Shown in pieces: positions 19,286 to 31,548 of a stretch of 64,000 bases of DNA. Both the position numbers and the translations under genes were made by a program. Where the stretch lies: assembly GCA_036490515.1 (NCBI GenBank), contig DASXDU010000005.1:182201-246200 (forward strand), in the 5' to 3' direction. The stretch's first letter is position 1. Each line of letters begins with the position of its first letter. Under the pieces are notes generated by a model, which saw only the letters and a list, made by a program, of their open reading frames with translations, ran no database searches and was not told the DNA's origin. The stretch is from Palsa-1150 sp036490515 (GTDB lineage Bacteria; Myxococcota_A; Polyangia; Polyangiales; Polyangiaceae).

Positions 19286-20347
19286 GTGACCTCCGCCGAA
19301 GCTGCCTCCTCCGTCGAACGCTCGCTCGCGACGCTGCGCGCGACGTTTCGCGAGCGCTTCGAGGCGGCGCCGACCGAGCAGGCCCTCCGCGACGAGAACG
19401 CGAAGATCCTCGGCAAGAAGGGCGAGCTCACCGGCATCCTCAAGCAGATGGGCTCCGTCCCCGCGGACGCGCGCAAGTCCATCGGCGAGCTCGTGAACTC
19501 GGTGAAGCAGGAGGTGGAGGGCGCCTTCGCCGACCGGCTGAAGGCGCTCGCCCGCGCCGAGCGCGACGCCGACCTCGACGCGGCTCCCTTCGATCTGACG
19601 CTCCCCGCGCGCGCTCCCGCGCCGCCCGGCCACCCGCACCCCATCTCGCGCGTCCGCGACGAGATCGTCGACGTGCTCGTGAGCCTCGGCTTCGCCGTGC
19701 ACGACGGGCCGGAGGTCGAGCGCGAGGAGAACAACTTCGGCAAGCTCGGCTTCCCGCCGGACCATCCGGCGACCGACATGCAGGACAGCTTCTGGACGAC
19801 CGACGGCCTGCTCCTCCGGACGCACACGAGCAACATCCAGGTCCGCGCGATGACGACGCACGCGCCGCCCATGGCGTTCATCGCGCCGGGCGCGACGTAC
19901 CGCCGCGACGACGACGCGACGCACTCGCCGATGTTCCACCAGATCGAGTGCTTCCTCGTCGACGAGCACGTGACCATGGCGCACCTGCGCGGCGTGCTCG
20001 CCGAGTTCGCGGAGCGCTTCTTCGGCGCCGGCACGCCCGTGCGCCTGCGCCCGAGCTACTTCCCCTTCGTCGAGCCGGGCGCCGAGGTCGACGTCGGCTG
20101 CCCGTTCTGCAAGCGCGCCGACGGGACGCGCGCCGGGTGCAGCGTCTGCAAGAAGACCGGCTGGATCGAGATCCTCGGCTGCGGGCTGATCCACCCCGTC
20201 GTCTTCGAGAGCTGCGGCATCGATCCGGAGAAGTGGACGGGCTTCGCCTTCGGGATGGGCGTCGAGCGCGTCGCCATCGTCAAGTACGGCATCCCGGACA
20301 TCCGCCTGCTCTTCGAGAACGACCCGCGCTTCCTCGCGCAGGGGTGA
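19286..20347 (+). CDS. pheS: phenylalanyl-tRNA synthetase alpha subunit
   Basis: Protein of 353 residues. An N-terminal coiled coil that binds tRNA is followed by the class II aminoacyl-tRNA synthetase core: motif 2 region 'FHQIECFLVDEHV' and motif 3 'GFAFGMGVERVAIVKYGIPDIR'. A CxxC-x8-CxxC zinc-ribbon-like insert (CPFCKRADGTRAGCSVC) precedes WIEILGCG, a variant also seen in Firmicute PheS. It charges tRNA-Phe together with PheT. The GTG at 19286 gives the standard N-terminus; a TAACAC box lies 7 nt upstream, so the message may be nearly leaderless. Confidence 0.96.
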   Translation: MTSAEAASSVERSLATLRATFRERFEAAPTEQALRDENAKILGKKGELTGILKQMGSVPADARKSIGELVNSVKQEVEGAFADRLKALARAERDADLDAAPFDLTLPARAPAPPGHPHPISRVRDEIVDVLVSLGFAVHDGPEVEREENNFGKLGFPPDHPATDMQDSFWTTDGLLLRTHTSNIQVRAMTTHAPPMAFIAPGATYRRDDDATHSPMFHQIECFLVDEHVTMAHLRGVLAEFAERFFGAGTPVRLRPSYFPFVEPGAEVDVGCPFCKRADGTRAGCSVCKKTGWIEILGCGLIHPVVFESCGIDPEKWTGFAFGMGVERVAIVKYGIPDIRLLFENDPRFLAQG

Positions 20348-20392
20348 CCGGTCGTGCGCCCGGGAGTCGCCCGTCCGGGCAGCTCCCCGGGT

Positions 20393-21139
20393 TCAGTGGC
20401 GCATCGCGGGTCGCCCCATCAGCGGTACGCTCTTCGTCGACGCCGGCGGCCGGTTCGTCGGCGCGGGCATCGCGCGGCCGATGCCGCCCGCGACCCACTG
20501 GCCTTGCACCGCCGTGGTCCCCGTCGGCGCCGGGATCGGGTCGATGTCCGCAGCGCCCATCGCGCTCTGCGTGGGCGGCTCCGCGACGGAGCCCATCGCG
20601 ATCGGCGCAGGGTCCCCCATCGTCGGGCGCGCGGCTCCCCGCGAGCTCAGCGCGGCGGCCGCCGCCATGAGCCCGCCGCCCACCATCGCCATCGCCGCGC
20701 GTCGACGCCGGCGCGCCCGCGCCCCCACCGGGCAGTCCTCGGTCAACACCGTCCCGTCCGTCCGCCGGTAGAGCCGCACGCACATCCGGCCCTCGCGGGC
20801 CGCGAGGAGGGCCTCCGCCTCGCCGCGCGTCAGCGACGACAGGTTGTAGACGTTCTTCTCGCACTGGCCGCAGAAGCGGACGTGCTCGTCCCCGACCATC
20901 TCCTCCCAGCTTGCGGTGCACGGCGCGGCGATGCGGACGTCGTCCAGCATCGGCAACCCACGCCTCGCCGTGCCCATCTTCGCGAGCAGGTCCTCGGTCT
21001 CGGCGAGCTCCCGCTCGAGGACCGCCACGCGCTGGGCGCGCTCGGCCGCCTCCTTGGCGGCGCCGCGGGCCTCCTCGAGGTCGTTGGCGATGCGGTCGCG
21101 GTACCCGCGGAGGGACTCGGAGACGTCGCGGTAGCCCAT
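20393..21139 (-). CDS. RFCGxC-domain membrane protein, second family member
   Basis: Protein of 248 residues. A short coiled coil (residues ~5-50) precedes PC-x3-W-x2-M, RFCGQC-x-K-x-V, LSSLT-x2-EA-x-ALL and a CVR, the same series as the protein at 3994-4512. After a basic RARRRRRAA stretch comes a transmembrane segment (AMAMVGGGLMAAAAAL) and then a Pro-rich tail with repeated MG dipeptides. The likely topology is a cytoplasmic Cys domain and an external tail. It lies antisense between pheS and pheT. Unknown function; the Cys pattern suggests metal binding. Confidence 0.75.
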   Translation of the reverse strand: MGYRDVSESLRGYRDRIANDLEEARGAAKEAAERAQRVAVLERELAETEDLLAKMGTARRGLPMLDDVRIAAPCTASWEEMVGDEHVRFCGQCEKNVYNLSSLTRGEAEALLAAREGRMCVRLYRRTDGTVLTEDCPVGARARRRRRAAMAMVGGGLMAAAAALSSRGAARPTMGDPAPIAMGSVAEPPTQSAMGAADIDPIPAPTGTTAVQGQWVAGGIGRAMPAPTNRPPASTKSVPLMGRPAMRH

Positions 21140-21272
21140 GTCCCGGTTCGACGGCTCGCCGCTCCGAAAGTTCTCCCCGGGAGGAGCCCCCGACCCGTCA
21201 CCCGAAGGGCGCACGCGCGCGCTCGCACCGTGTGGCCACGGGCCGCGAGGTGAGGTAGGTCCTGCACCCCCC

Positions 21273-23789
21273 ATGAAAGCCTCCGTCCGCTGGCTGCGCG
21301 AGCTGTGCCCTGGGCTGCCCGACGACCCGGCGGCCATCGCGGCGCGCTTCACGGCGGCCGGCCTGGAGGTCGAAGGGACGCACGCCTACGGTCTCGGCGC
21401 CGAGGCCTGCGTCGCCGCCGCCGTCGTGTCCACCCGCCCCCACCCGTCACGCACCGGCCTGCGCCTCGTCACGGTCGACCGCGGCGGCGCGCAGCAGGAG
21501 GTGGTGTGCGGCGCGCCCAACGTGCCGGAGGCAGGGGGTCTGGTCGTCCTGGCGCCGCTCGGCGCCCACCTCCCCGCCAAGGGGATGACCATCGAGAAGC
21601 GCACGATCGCCGGCGTCGCCAGCGAGGGGATGCTCTGCAGCGAGGCGGAGCTCGGCCTCAGCGAGGACGGCCAGGGCATCCTCGTGCTCGCGCCCGGGAC
21701 CGCCGCCCCCGGCACGCCTTTCGTCAAGGCGCTGCCCGCCGCACGCGACACGGTGCTCGAGATCGGCCTGACGCCGAACCGCCCCGACGGCCTCGGCCAC
21801 GTCGGCCTCGCGCGCGAAGCGGCCGCCCTCTTCGGGATCCCGTTCGCGCTACCCGTCCTCCCTCCGCCCGCTTCCGTCGACGAGGATCCCGGCTCGTGCG
21901 TCACCGTCTCCATCGAGGACGCCGAGCGCTGCCCCCACTTCGGCTCGTGCGTTCTTCTCGGAGGCAAGGTCGCGCCCTCGCCGCTCGACGTCCGCTGGCG
22001 CCTCGCGTCGCTCGGCGTCCGGTCCGTCTCGAACCTCGTCGACGTCACCAACCTCGTGATGCTCGAGACGGGGCACCCGCTGCACGCGTACGACCTCCTC
22101 AAGGTCCGCGGGCGCACCATCCTCGTGCGGCGCGCCGCGCCCGGCGAGAAGCTCGTCACCCTCGACGGCGTCGAGCGCGCCCTCGACCCCGACGACCTGG
22201 TCATCTGCGACGGCGAGGGACCCGTCGGGCTCGCGGGCGTCATGGGCGGCGGCAACAGCGAGATCTCCGGCGAGACGACGAACGTGCTCCTCGAGTGCGC
22301 GTACTTCGACGCGCGTGGGGTGCGGCGCGCTGCCCGACGGCACGGCATGCACACCGAGGCGAGCCATCGCTTCGAGCGCGGGGTCGACTGGGGGGACACC
22401 CAGACGACGCTGCTGCGAGCGGCCACGATGATGGGGCAGCTGGGCGGCACGCAGATGGTCAAGGAGCCGCGCGTCTTCGAGGCGCGCGCGCTTGCCCGGC
22501 GCACGGTCACGCTGCGTCACGCGCGCCCTGCGGAGCTCCTCGGCGTCGACGTCCCGCACGAGGACACGCGCGGGATCCTGGGGCGCCTCGGCTTCGGGCT
22601 GCGCTCGAGCCAGCCCGGGATGGACGTGTGGGAGGTGCCGAGCCACCGGCCGGACGTCTCGCGCGAGGTCGACCTCGTCGAGGAGGTCGCGCGCGTGCGC
22701 GGCTTCGACGCGATCCCGGCGACGCTCCCGGCGGTGCGGGCGTCCCGCGACGAGGGGCCGCGCGAGGCGCTGCGGCGTCGCGCGCGCGAGGCGGGCGTCG
22801 CGCTCGGGCTCAGCGAGGCGATCACGTACTCGTTCGTGGCGCAGGGCGATCTCGACGCCCTCGGCGCGCCGCCCGCGGCGGTGACGCTCGTGAATCCGCT
22901 CTCCGAGCGCGGGACGGTGATGCGGACGAGCCTCCTGCCCGGCCTCCTGCGCGGGCTCGCGAACGCACGCCGGCACCGCGTGCGCGACGCGCGCCTCTTC
23001 ACGGTGGGCGCGCTGTTCCTTCCGCTTGCCGCCGAGCGGACGACGAAGACGCCGCTCCCCGAACGCGCGAGCCCGACCCCGGAGACCTCCGTCGACGAAC
23101 GCGCCGGCGCGCGCGGCTCCGACCCGGGCGCGCAGGCCGCGCGCCTTCCCGACGAGCGGATCGCCTTCGCGGCCGTCCTCGCCGGCGACCGCCCCGCGTG
23201 GCTCGAGAGGCCTCGCGCCGTGGACGTGTGGGACGCCAAGGGCGTGGCCGAGGGGATGGTCCAGCGCCTCGTGCGGCGCGAGGTCACGCTTCGCGCGTGC
23301 GCCGCGGCCGATCGCCCGAAGCACCTTCACCCGCGTGGGGCCGCGTGGATCGAGGTCGAGGGCAAGCGCGCGGGGTCCCTCGGGCCGCTGCACCCCGACG
23401 TCGTCGGCGCGTTCGATCTGGGCGACGGCGCCGTCGTCCTCGAGCTCGACCTCCAGGCCCTCCAGGCGCTCGGCGCGAAGCCGCTCCGCTTCGCGCCCCT
23501 CCCGCGCTTCCCGGCGAGCACGCGTGATCTCGCGATCGTGGTGCGCGACGAGGTGCCCGCGGGGGACGTCGAGCACGCCGTCCGCGCCGCCGCGGGGGAC
23601 CTCGGGGAGGCGGTCGCGCTCTTCGACCGCTTCGTGGGCGGAAACGTCCCCACGGGCCACGCGAGCCTCGCGCTCCACGTCGTCTATCGCGCGCCCGATC
23701 GCACGCTCACCGACGCCGAGGTGGACCAGCGCCACGCGCACGTGCTCGCCGAGGTGGAGAAGCGCTTCGGGGCCCAGCTCCGTTCCTGA
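21273..23789 (+). CDS. pheT: phenylalanyl-tRNA synthetase beta subunit
   Basis: Protein of 838 residues, normal length. Seen in order: the EMAP/OB tRNA-binding domain (residues ~40-150, VVCGAPN and EGMLCSEAELGLSED), B3/B4 editing domain (VSNLVDVTNLVMLETGHPLHAYD), B5 domain, class II-like core, and C-terminal anticodon-binding FDX-ACB domain (FPASTRDLAIVV). It works with PheS in an alpha2-beta2 complex. The ATG at 21273 starts the typical MKASVRWLREL. An antisense gene separates it from pheS, so it needs its own promoter or readthrough. Confidence 0.96.
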   Translation: MKASVRWLRELCPGLPDDPAAIAARFTAAGLEVEGTHAYGLGAEACVAAAVVSTRPHPSRTGLRLVTVDRGGAQQEVVCGAPNVPEAGGLVVLAPLGAHLPAKGMTIEKRTIAGVASEGMLCSEAELGLSEDGQGILVLAPGTAAPGTPFVKALPAARDTVLEIGLTPNRPDGLGHVGLAREAAALFGIPFALPVLPPPASVDEDPGSCVTVSIEDAERCPHFGSCVLLGGKVAPSPLDVRWRLASLGVRSVSNLVDVTNLVMLETGHPLHAYDLLKVRGRTILVRRAAPGEKLVTLDGVERALDPDDLVICDGEGPVGLAGVMGGGNSEISGETTNVLLECAYFDARGVRRAARRHGMHTEASHRFERGVDWGDTQTTLLRAATMMGQLGGTQMVKEPRVFEARALARRTVTLRHARPAELLGVDVPHEDTRGILGRLGFGLRSSQPGMDVWEVPSHRPDVSREVDLVEEVARVRGFDAIPATLPAVRASRDEGPREALRRRAREAGVALGLSEAITYSFVAQGDLDALGAPPAAVTLVNPLSERGTVMRTSLLPGLLRGLANARRHRVRDARLFTVGALFLPLAAERTTKTPLPERASPTPETSVDERAGARGSDPGAQAARLPDERIAFAAVLAGDRPAWLERPRAVDVWDAKGVAEGMVQRLVRREVTLRACAAADRPKHLHPRGAAWIEVEGKRAGSLGPLHPDVVGAFDLGDGAVVLELDLQALQALGAKPLRFAPLPRFPASTRDLAIVVRDEVPAGDVEHAVRAAAGDLGEAVALFDRFVGGNVPTGHASLALHVVYRAPDRTLTDAEVDQRHAHVLAEVEKRFGAQLRS

Positions 23790-23804
23790 ACGCCCCATCC
23801 GGGG

Positions 23805-23810
23805 TAGGAT
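23805..23810 (+). promoter_or_regulatory. -10-like element TAGGAT before the kinase gene
   Basis: TAGGAT, 12 nt before the ATG at 23823, with no ribosome-binding sequence in between. A very short or leaderless transcript is likely. Confidence 0.35.
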
Positions 23811-23822
23811 GGCCCTTCGTCG

Positions 23823-25142
<1,320 letters not shown>

Positions 25143-25219
25143 TCGGCCGGTTCTGCGACCGCCGTGGATGCTCTCCCGGCGGGACGCGTGGTAGCGTCTC
25201 CCGCCCGGAGAAGGACGCA

Positions 25220-25762
25220 ATGAGCGACGCCCCCATCGACCCGCGCTACCTCGAGATGTTTCCGCAGTGGCTCCGCAGCCTCGGGGAGGACGCCGCGCTC
25301 GTGGGGGACGTGCTCGCGGCCGACAGCCACTCCGACGACGCCGTCCGGTCGCTCGTCGCGGGCCTCAACTACATCTTCAAGTCGCTCGACCTCATCCCCG
25401 ACGGCATCGACGACCTCGGCTACCTCGACGACGCCTTCGTCCTGCGGGTCGGCTGCGCACTCGCCACGGCCGCGCGCCCCGACGCGAAGCAGGGGGTCGT
25501 CGAGCGCCTCGCCGACGACGCCTCCGCGATCCGCGAGTTCCTCGGCGAGGACTACGCGCGCCTCGAGGGGTACGCCCGCGGGCTCCGCAAGGGAGCCGCC
25601 CGCGGCCGCACCGTCGAGGACATCGTCGGCGACCCCGGCACGAAGCAGCAGTTCCTCCAGGAGGTGAAGTCCTGGGCGACCGCGTACCAGGTCCCCAGCT
25701 TCACGCGCGACGTGAAGACGCTCGTGAAGCTCAAGGCGTTCCTCAACGCCAAGCTCCCGTAG
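25220..25762 (+). CDS. DUF1232 (YkvA-like) protein
   Basis: Protein of 180 residues. The DUF1232 signature is visible around residues 50-70: LNYIFKSLDLIPDGIDDLGYLDDAFVL, with the DLIPD core. The family is often membrane-associated, but this copy has no strong transmembrane helix. The function of the family is not established. The ATG at 25220 has a good GGAGAAGG ribosome-binding site. The gene converges on the lipoprotein gene with a 9-base gap. Confidence 0.8.
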   Translation: MSDAPIDPRYLEMFPQWLRSLGEDAALVGDVLAADSHSDDAVRSLVAGLNYIFKSLDLIPDGIDDLGYLDDAFVLRVGCALATAARPDAKQGVVERLADDASAIREFLGEDYARLEGYARGLRKGAARGRTVEDIVGDPGTKQQFLQEVKSWATAYQVPSFTRDVKTLVKLKAFLNAKLP

Positions 25763-25771
25763 AGGCCTCCG

Positions 25772-27472
25772 TCAGTTTGCCGGGGGCGGCGGCGAGATGT
25801 GCTGGAGGTCGAGGCCGCCGGGGTACGTGTAGCTCGTGTAGCTGCCGTACCCCATGACCTGGATGCTCACGGGGTTCGAAGCGTTGAGCGTGTGCGCGCC
25901 CGTGCCGCTGTTGTCGAGCTTGATGCGAAGAACGCCGAACGTCGTCCCCGTGATCGGTGTCGGCGTGGCCGACGACACGGTGCCGTCGACCGTCACCGCC
26001 GTCCCCGTGGGGGCGACGACCACGGCGTAGCTGTCCTCGTAGTCGGTCGGCGCGAGGAAGACGTAGTTCGTGCGGTACTGCGGCACGGCGACCGCCATCG
26101 TCTCGTCGGGATCGCCCTGCTGGTTGGGCGGCTGCGTGCTCGGGTCGACGATCGACGCCCCGTCGGTGAACATCGCCACGGCGAACGGCTGGTTCGCCTT
26201 CACCTCGAAATCTTGCTGGACCTGGCCGCAGTTGACGACCTGGCCCTTGTTGATGGTCGGCGGGCAGTTGGTGGGCTTGGTCGAGTAGACGAGCTGCGTG
26301 TTGTCGACCTCGCCGTAGATGCGGACGTTCTGGACGACGGCGTCGCCGTTCGGCCCCGTGGGCTGCGTGACGATGTAGTCCTCGCCCAGCGTCTCGGCGG
26401 GAAGCACTGTCTCCTCGACGTGGTCGCACGCCTCCGCCGTGTCCGGGACGTCCAGGCACGGCATCCCGGTGATGACCTGGATGGGATTGTTCGCGGTGAT
26501 GATCGAGCCGCTGTTGTCGTCCGTGTCCGCCGAGCCGCCCACGAGCTCCGCGACGTCGCCCGCGTTCAGCGTCAGCGTGAGCGACCCACCCGCTGCGGTC
26601 GCCGCGATGCCTCCGCCCGCGATGACGCTGCCCGTGCTCGAGACCTTCACGGTGACCGTGGTGTTGTCCGTCGTCGATGTGATGCTCGTGGTCGAGCCGA
26701 TGGTCGCCGTCCCCCAGCCGGCGTGCCCGACGACCAGATAGTTCCCCGTCATCGCCGTGCTGGGGAGGAGCAGGGACGCGTCGTTCGAGAAGGAGAAGCA
26801 GCCGACCGCCGTCCCCTCCGTTGCGCACACCGAGTTGCCCGGGCACGCCGCCCAGTTCTTGCCGGCCGCGCCGCCCGCGCCTTTGTACTCGAGCGCGTTG
26901 AACTGGTAGACGGTCACCGGGATGCTCGACACGAGGTGGTACGCGCTGGCGTGCGCGAGGACGCTCGCCGAGAGCGGCGTCGCCGCGCCGCAGTTGTTCG
27001 TGTCCGGCCCCTTCAGCGGCGCGACCCACGGCAGGTAGATCTTCGTCAGGCCGTTAGGCGCGACGGTCGCCGTCTGGTTGGTCCCACCGGGGCCCGTCAC
27101 GGTGATGTTCGCGGCCGCCGACTCGGCGTTCGCGACGACGACGGCGTAGTCGAAGATCGACCAGACGTTGTTCGCGACGACGGTCGGCCAGTAGTCGCAG
27201 CCGATGTACGAGTGGAGCTGCGCCGAGCCGGAGCACGTCGTCGGGTCGCCCGTCAGACCGCTGTCCGCGGTCGAGCCGTCGCCGACGAGGCTCCCGGAGC
27301 TCGAGCCCCCGCCGCTGCCGCTCGCCGAGCCGCCGGAGCTCGACCCGGAGCCCCCGCTGCTCGTGCCGCCGTCGCCCGGGAAACCGGAGCCCGCCTTGTT
27401 GCTGCCACCGCAGGCACCGAAGACGACCGTGGCGCCGACCCCCACCACAAGCACTGAAAAGATCCGCCGCAT
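25772..27472 (-). CDS. IgGFc-binding-like lipoprotein
   Basis: Protein of 566 residues. The lipoprotein signal ends with lipobox F-G-A-C. A Gly/Ser-rich linker (residues ~30-70) follows, then a domain that resembles the IgGFc-binding protein N-terminal domain: 'YAVVVANAESAAANITVTG', 'TKIYLPW', 'SSIPVTVYQFNAL', 'FAVAMFTDG' and a final 'NPVSIQVMGYGS'. In myxobacteria these are surface proteins of unknown ligand, probably for adhesion. The start at 27472 is fixed by the signal peptide. Confidence 0.85.
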   Translation of the reverse strand: MRRIFSVLVVGVGATVVFGACGGSNKAGSGFPGDGGTSSGGSGSSSGGSASGSGGGSSSGSLVGDGSTADSGLTGDPTTCSGSAQLHSYIGCDYWPTVVANNVWSIFDYAVVVANAESAAANITVTGPGGTNQTATVAPNGLTKIYLPWVAPLKGPDTNNCGAATPLSASVLAHASAYHLVSSIPVTVYQFNALEYKGAGGAAGKNWAACPGNSVCATEGTAVGCFSFSNDASLLLPSTAMTGNYLVVGHAGWGTATIGSTTSITSTTDNTTVTVKVSSTGSVIAGGGIAATAAGGSLTLTLNAGDVAELVGGSADTDDNSGSIITANNPIQVITGMPCLDVPDTAEACDHVEETVLPAETLGEDYIVTQPTGPNGDAVVQNVRIYGEVDNTQLVYSTKPTNCPPTINKGQVVNCGQVQQDFEVKANQPFAVAMFTDGASIVDPSTQPPNQQGDPDETMAVAVPQYRTNYVFLAPTDYEDSYAVVVAPTGTAVTVDGTVSSATPTPITGTTFGVLRIKLDNSGTGAHTLNASNPVSIQVMGYGSYTSYTYPGGLDLQHISPPPPAN

Positions 27473-27606
27473 GAGGGCAAGGGTGACACGGACAACCGGG
27501 CGCTGTCGTCCCCAATGCGGCACAAACTTGCCGTGCGGGTGCAACCAGGGCGGAACGGGCCGGCCGGCCCTCCGCTCCGGGCGGAAGGCGTCGCCACGCC
27601 CCCCGG

Positions 27607-29313
<1,707 letters not shown>

Positions 29314-29499
29314 TCGGCTCCGCTCCGCTCCCGTTGACGGCGCCTCCGGACGCGGGAGGCCTCCAGCGTGAGCGATGGTACCAGCGCGCAGGGCCCGGCG
29401 GGAACGTGCAATCGATCCTGGATGGTGCGAGACGGTCGTCGAGCGCCCGCGCCGCTCGCGACGCCCGGCGGGGGGCCCGCCACTCGCCGCCGCGGCCGG

Positions 29500-30174
29500 T
29501 CAGAAGACGACGTGGAGGACCGGCATGTGCAGGGCGGCCGGGTTCTCTTTCATGCCGTAGGAGCGCATTTCCGCGGCGGAGAAGACCGGGCCCACGGCGA
29601 CCGCCGGAACTCCCATGCGGAAGGTGCCCTGGTGCACGTCGAGCAGCGACTGCGGCGGAGGCGGGGCGGGCGCCGCGGCGGGGGGCGGAGGCGGCGGGGG
29701 AGCCGGAGGCTCGGCGACGCCGGGCGGGGGAGCGATCATGCTCCCGCCGGGGGCCCCTGGTTCGGCCGCGGGGCCGACGGGAACGCGATCCTCGGTGGCG
29801 CCCTCTTCGGGCTGGTAGCGCGTGGCGTTCAGCGTCAGGACGACCGCCGGGATGACGAGCGCCAGACCGCCGGCGAGCATGTACATCGGCGCCTTGCCGT
29901 CGGTGGAGTTGTGCTCCACCTCGTAGCCGCCGAAGCCGCCGCCGCCCGCGCCGACGATGGCGCTGATCACGTAGACCCACCCCGACCGCACCCCCGCGAT
30001 CCCCTCGATGATCGTGGGCACCTCGGCGCCGAGCAGCGCGCCGCCCACGATGCCTTTGCCGGTGGGCGACACGTCGTCCGCCCGCGCCTCGCGGACGGGC
30101 GCTGCGAGGACGCCGGCGCCGAGCACGGCGGCCAGCGCGAGGGCGATGGGACGATGCTTGTTCGAAGCGGCCAT
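29500..30174 (-). CDS. exported membrane-anchored protein of unknown function
   Basis: Protein of 224 residues. An N-terminal signal peptide (ALALAAVLGAGVLAAPVREARA) is followed by two hydrophobic segments around residues 60-115 with Gly-rich packing (VGAGGGGFGGYE), then a Pro-rich tail of repeated P/A and a short C-terminal domain (MGVPAVAVGPVFSAAEMR). A GAGGGAGA ribosome-binding site precedes the ATG. No family recognised. Confidence 0.7.
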   Translation of the reverse strand: MAASNKHRPIALALAAVLGAGVLAAPVREARADDVSPTGKGIVGGALLGAEVPTIIEGIAGVRSGWVYVISAIVGAGGGGFGGYEVEHNSTDGKAPMYMLAGGLALVIPAVVLTLNATRYQPEEGATEDRVPVGPAAEPGAPGGSMIAPPPGVAEPPAPPPPPPPAAAPAPPPPQSLLDVHQGTFRMGVPAVAVGPVFSAAEMRSYGMKENPAALHMPVLHVVF

Positions 30175-30263
30175 GGTCTCCCTCGGTCTGGGGTGCTCGA
30201 ACCTACCACGGCGTTCGCCCCCGTTCATTACCTTCACTCCCCCCCCACCAAGGCGAGCGCGTG

Positions 30264-30269
30264 TAGCCT
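30264..30269 (+). promoter_or_regulatory. -10-like element TAGCCT upstream of the isomerase pair
   Basis: TAGCCT, 19 nt before the ATG at 30289. It fits the TAnnCT pattern seen before many genes of this window. Confidence 0.3.
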
Positions 30270-30288
30270 GTCCGCGCCGCCTGGCCCC

Positions 30289-30897
30289 ATGAGGACGCTC
30301 GACTTCTGGTTCGACTACTCCTGCCCGTACGCGTACCTCGCGTCGACGCAGGTCGAGGCGCTCGCGGCGCGCGTCCCGTCCCCCGGCGCGCGCCTGGTGT
30401 GGAAGCCCATGCTCCTCGGAGGCGTCTTCGCCGCCACCGGGACGCCGCAGAAGCTCTTCGCGACGCTCTCGCCCCAGAAGGCGGCGCACAACGCGCGCGA
30501 CCTCGAACGCTGGGCCGATCTCTGGGGCGTGCCGCTCGTCATGCCGGGGGGGCACCCGCTCCGCACCGTCGAGGCGCTCCGCGCGACGGTCGCGTGCGGC
30601 GTCGATCCGCGCGTTGTCCACGGTTTCTACCGGGCGTACTGGGTCGAGGGCCGAGGCCCCAGCGAGGAGGCGACGCTGCGCGACGTGCTCGGCGCCGCCG
30701 GCCACGACGTCGACGCGGTTCTCGCCGCCATCGCGAAGCCCGAGGCGAAGGACGACCTCCGGCGGCGCACCGACGAGGCCATCGCGCTCGGGATCTTCGG
30801 CGCGCCCGCGTTCGTGGTCGGCGGCCGCATGTACTGGGGGCAGGACCGGATGCACTTCGTCGAAGAGGACCTCGCAAAGGGAACCAAGGGAGCCTGA
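30289..30897 (+). CDS. DsbA-fold 2-hydroxychromene-2-carboxylate isomerase-like protein
   Basis: Protein of 202 residues. Thioredoxin/DsbA-like fold of the kappa-GST/HCCA-isomerase family: DFWFDYSCPYAYLAS at the N-terminus, 'WKPMLLGGVF', and 'GIFGAPAFVVGGRMYWGQDRM' at the C-terminus (the glutathione-binding GxPxF region). The family isomerises aromatic catabolites or acts as a glutathione-dependent transferase. The DYSCPYAY motif has Cys-Pro where many relatives have Ser-Pro. Directly followed by a paralogue. Confidence 0.85.
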   Translation: MRTLDFWFDYSCPYAYLASTQVEALAARVPSPGARLVWKPMLLGGVFAATGTPQKLFATLSPQKAAHNARDLERWADLWGVPLVMPGGHPLRTVEALRATVACGVDPRVVHGFYRAYWVEGRGPSEEATLRDVLGAAGHDVDAVLAAIAKPEAKDDLRRRTDEAIALGIFGAPAFVVGGRMYWGQDRMHFVEEDLAKGTKGA

Positions 30898-31482
30898 ATG
30901 CACACGCTCGAGATCTACTGGGACTTCTCGTCGCCGTTCGCCTACCTCGGGAGCACGCAGGCCGAGAAGCTGGCGCAGCGGACGGGAGCGACGCTCGCGT
31001 GGCGCCCGATGTTCCTCGGGGGCCTCTTCCGCAGCATCGGGCAGGCGGACGTGCCGCTCTCGACGTGGAGCCAGGCGAAGCAGAAGTACTACTTCGCCGA
31101 CATGCACCGGTGGGCCGAGTACTGGGGCGTCCCGTTCACGTTCCCCACGCGCTTCCCGATGATGACGGTCAAGGCGATGCGCGCGTACCTCGCGCTCCCG
31201 GAGGGCCGCCGCGACGCCTACCGCGAGGAGACGTTCCGCGCGTACTGGGCCGAGGACCGCGACATCAACGACGACGGCGTGCTGAAGGAGCTCCTCGGCG
31301 AGGGCGCCGATGCGGTGCTCGCGAAGACGCAGGACGCCGCGGTGAAGAAGGATCTCGTCGACGCCACGCAGAAGGCGGTGGACGCGGGCGTCTTCGGCGC
31401 GCCGACGTGGATCGTCGACGGCAAGGAGCTCTTCTGGGGGCAGGACCGCATCCCGCTCGTGGAGAGGGCGCTGAAAGGCTGA
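30898..31482 (+). CDS. DsbA-fold 2-hydroxychromene-2-carboxylate isomerase-like protein, paralogue
   Basis: Protein of 194 residues, starting immediately after the stop of the previous gene. Same fold: EIYWDFSSPFAYLGS (Ser-Pro catalytic position), WRPMFLGGLF, and GVFGAPTWIVDGKELFWGQDR. The pair is a tandem duplication that has diverged at the active-site Cys/Ser, so the two probably differ in substrate or chemistry. No degradation pathway genes are nearby. Confidence 0.85.
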   Translation: MHTLEIYWDFSSPFAYLGSTQAEKLAQRTGATLAWRPMFLGGLFRSIGQADVPLSTWSQAKQKYYFADMHRWAEYWGVPFTFPTRFPMMTVKAMRAYLALPEGRRDAYREETFRAYWAEDRDINDDGVLKELLGEGADAVLAKTQDAAVKKDLVDATQKAVDAGVFGAPTWIVDGKELFWGQDRIPLVERALKG

Positions 31483-31548
31483 GACGGAGCTCTCCCCGTC
31501 GGGTGGAGGGCGTGCCCTCGCAGCCACGAAGTCCCTCCGCGCCCGCGC

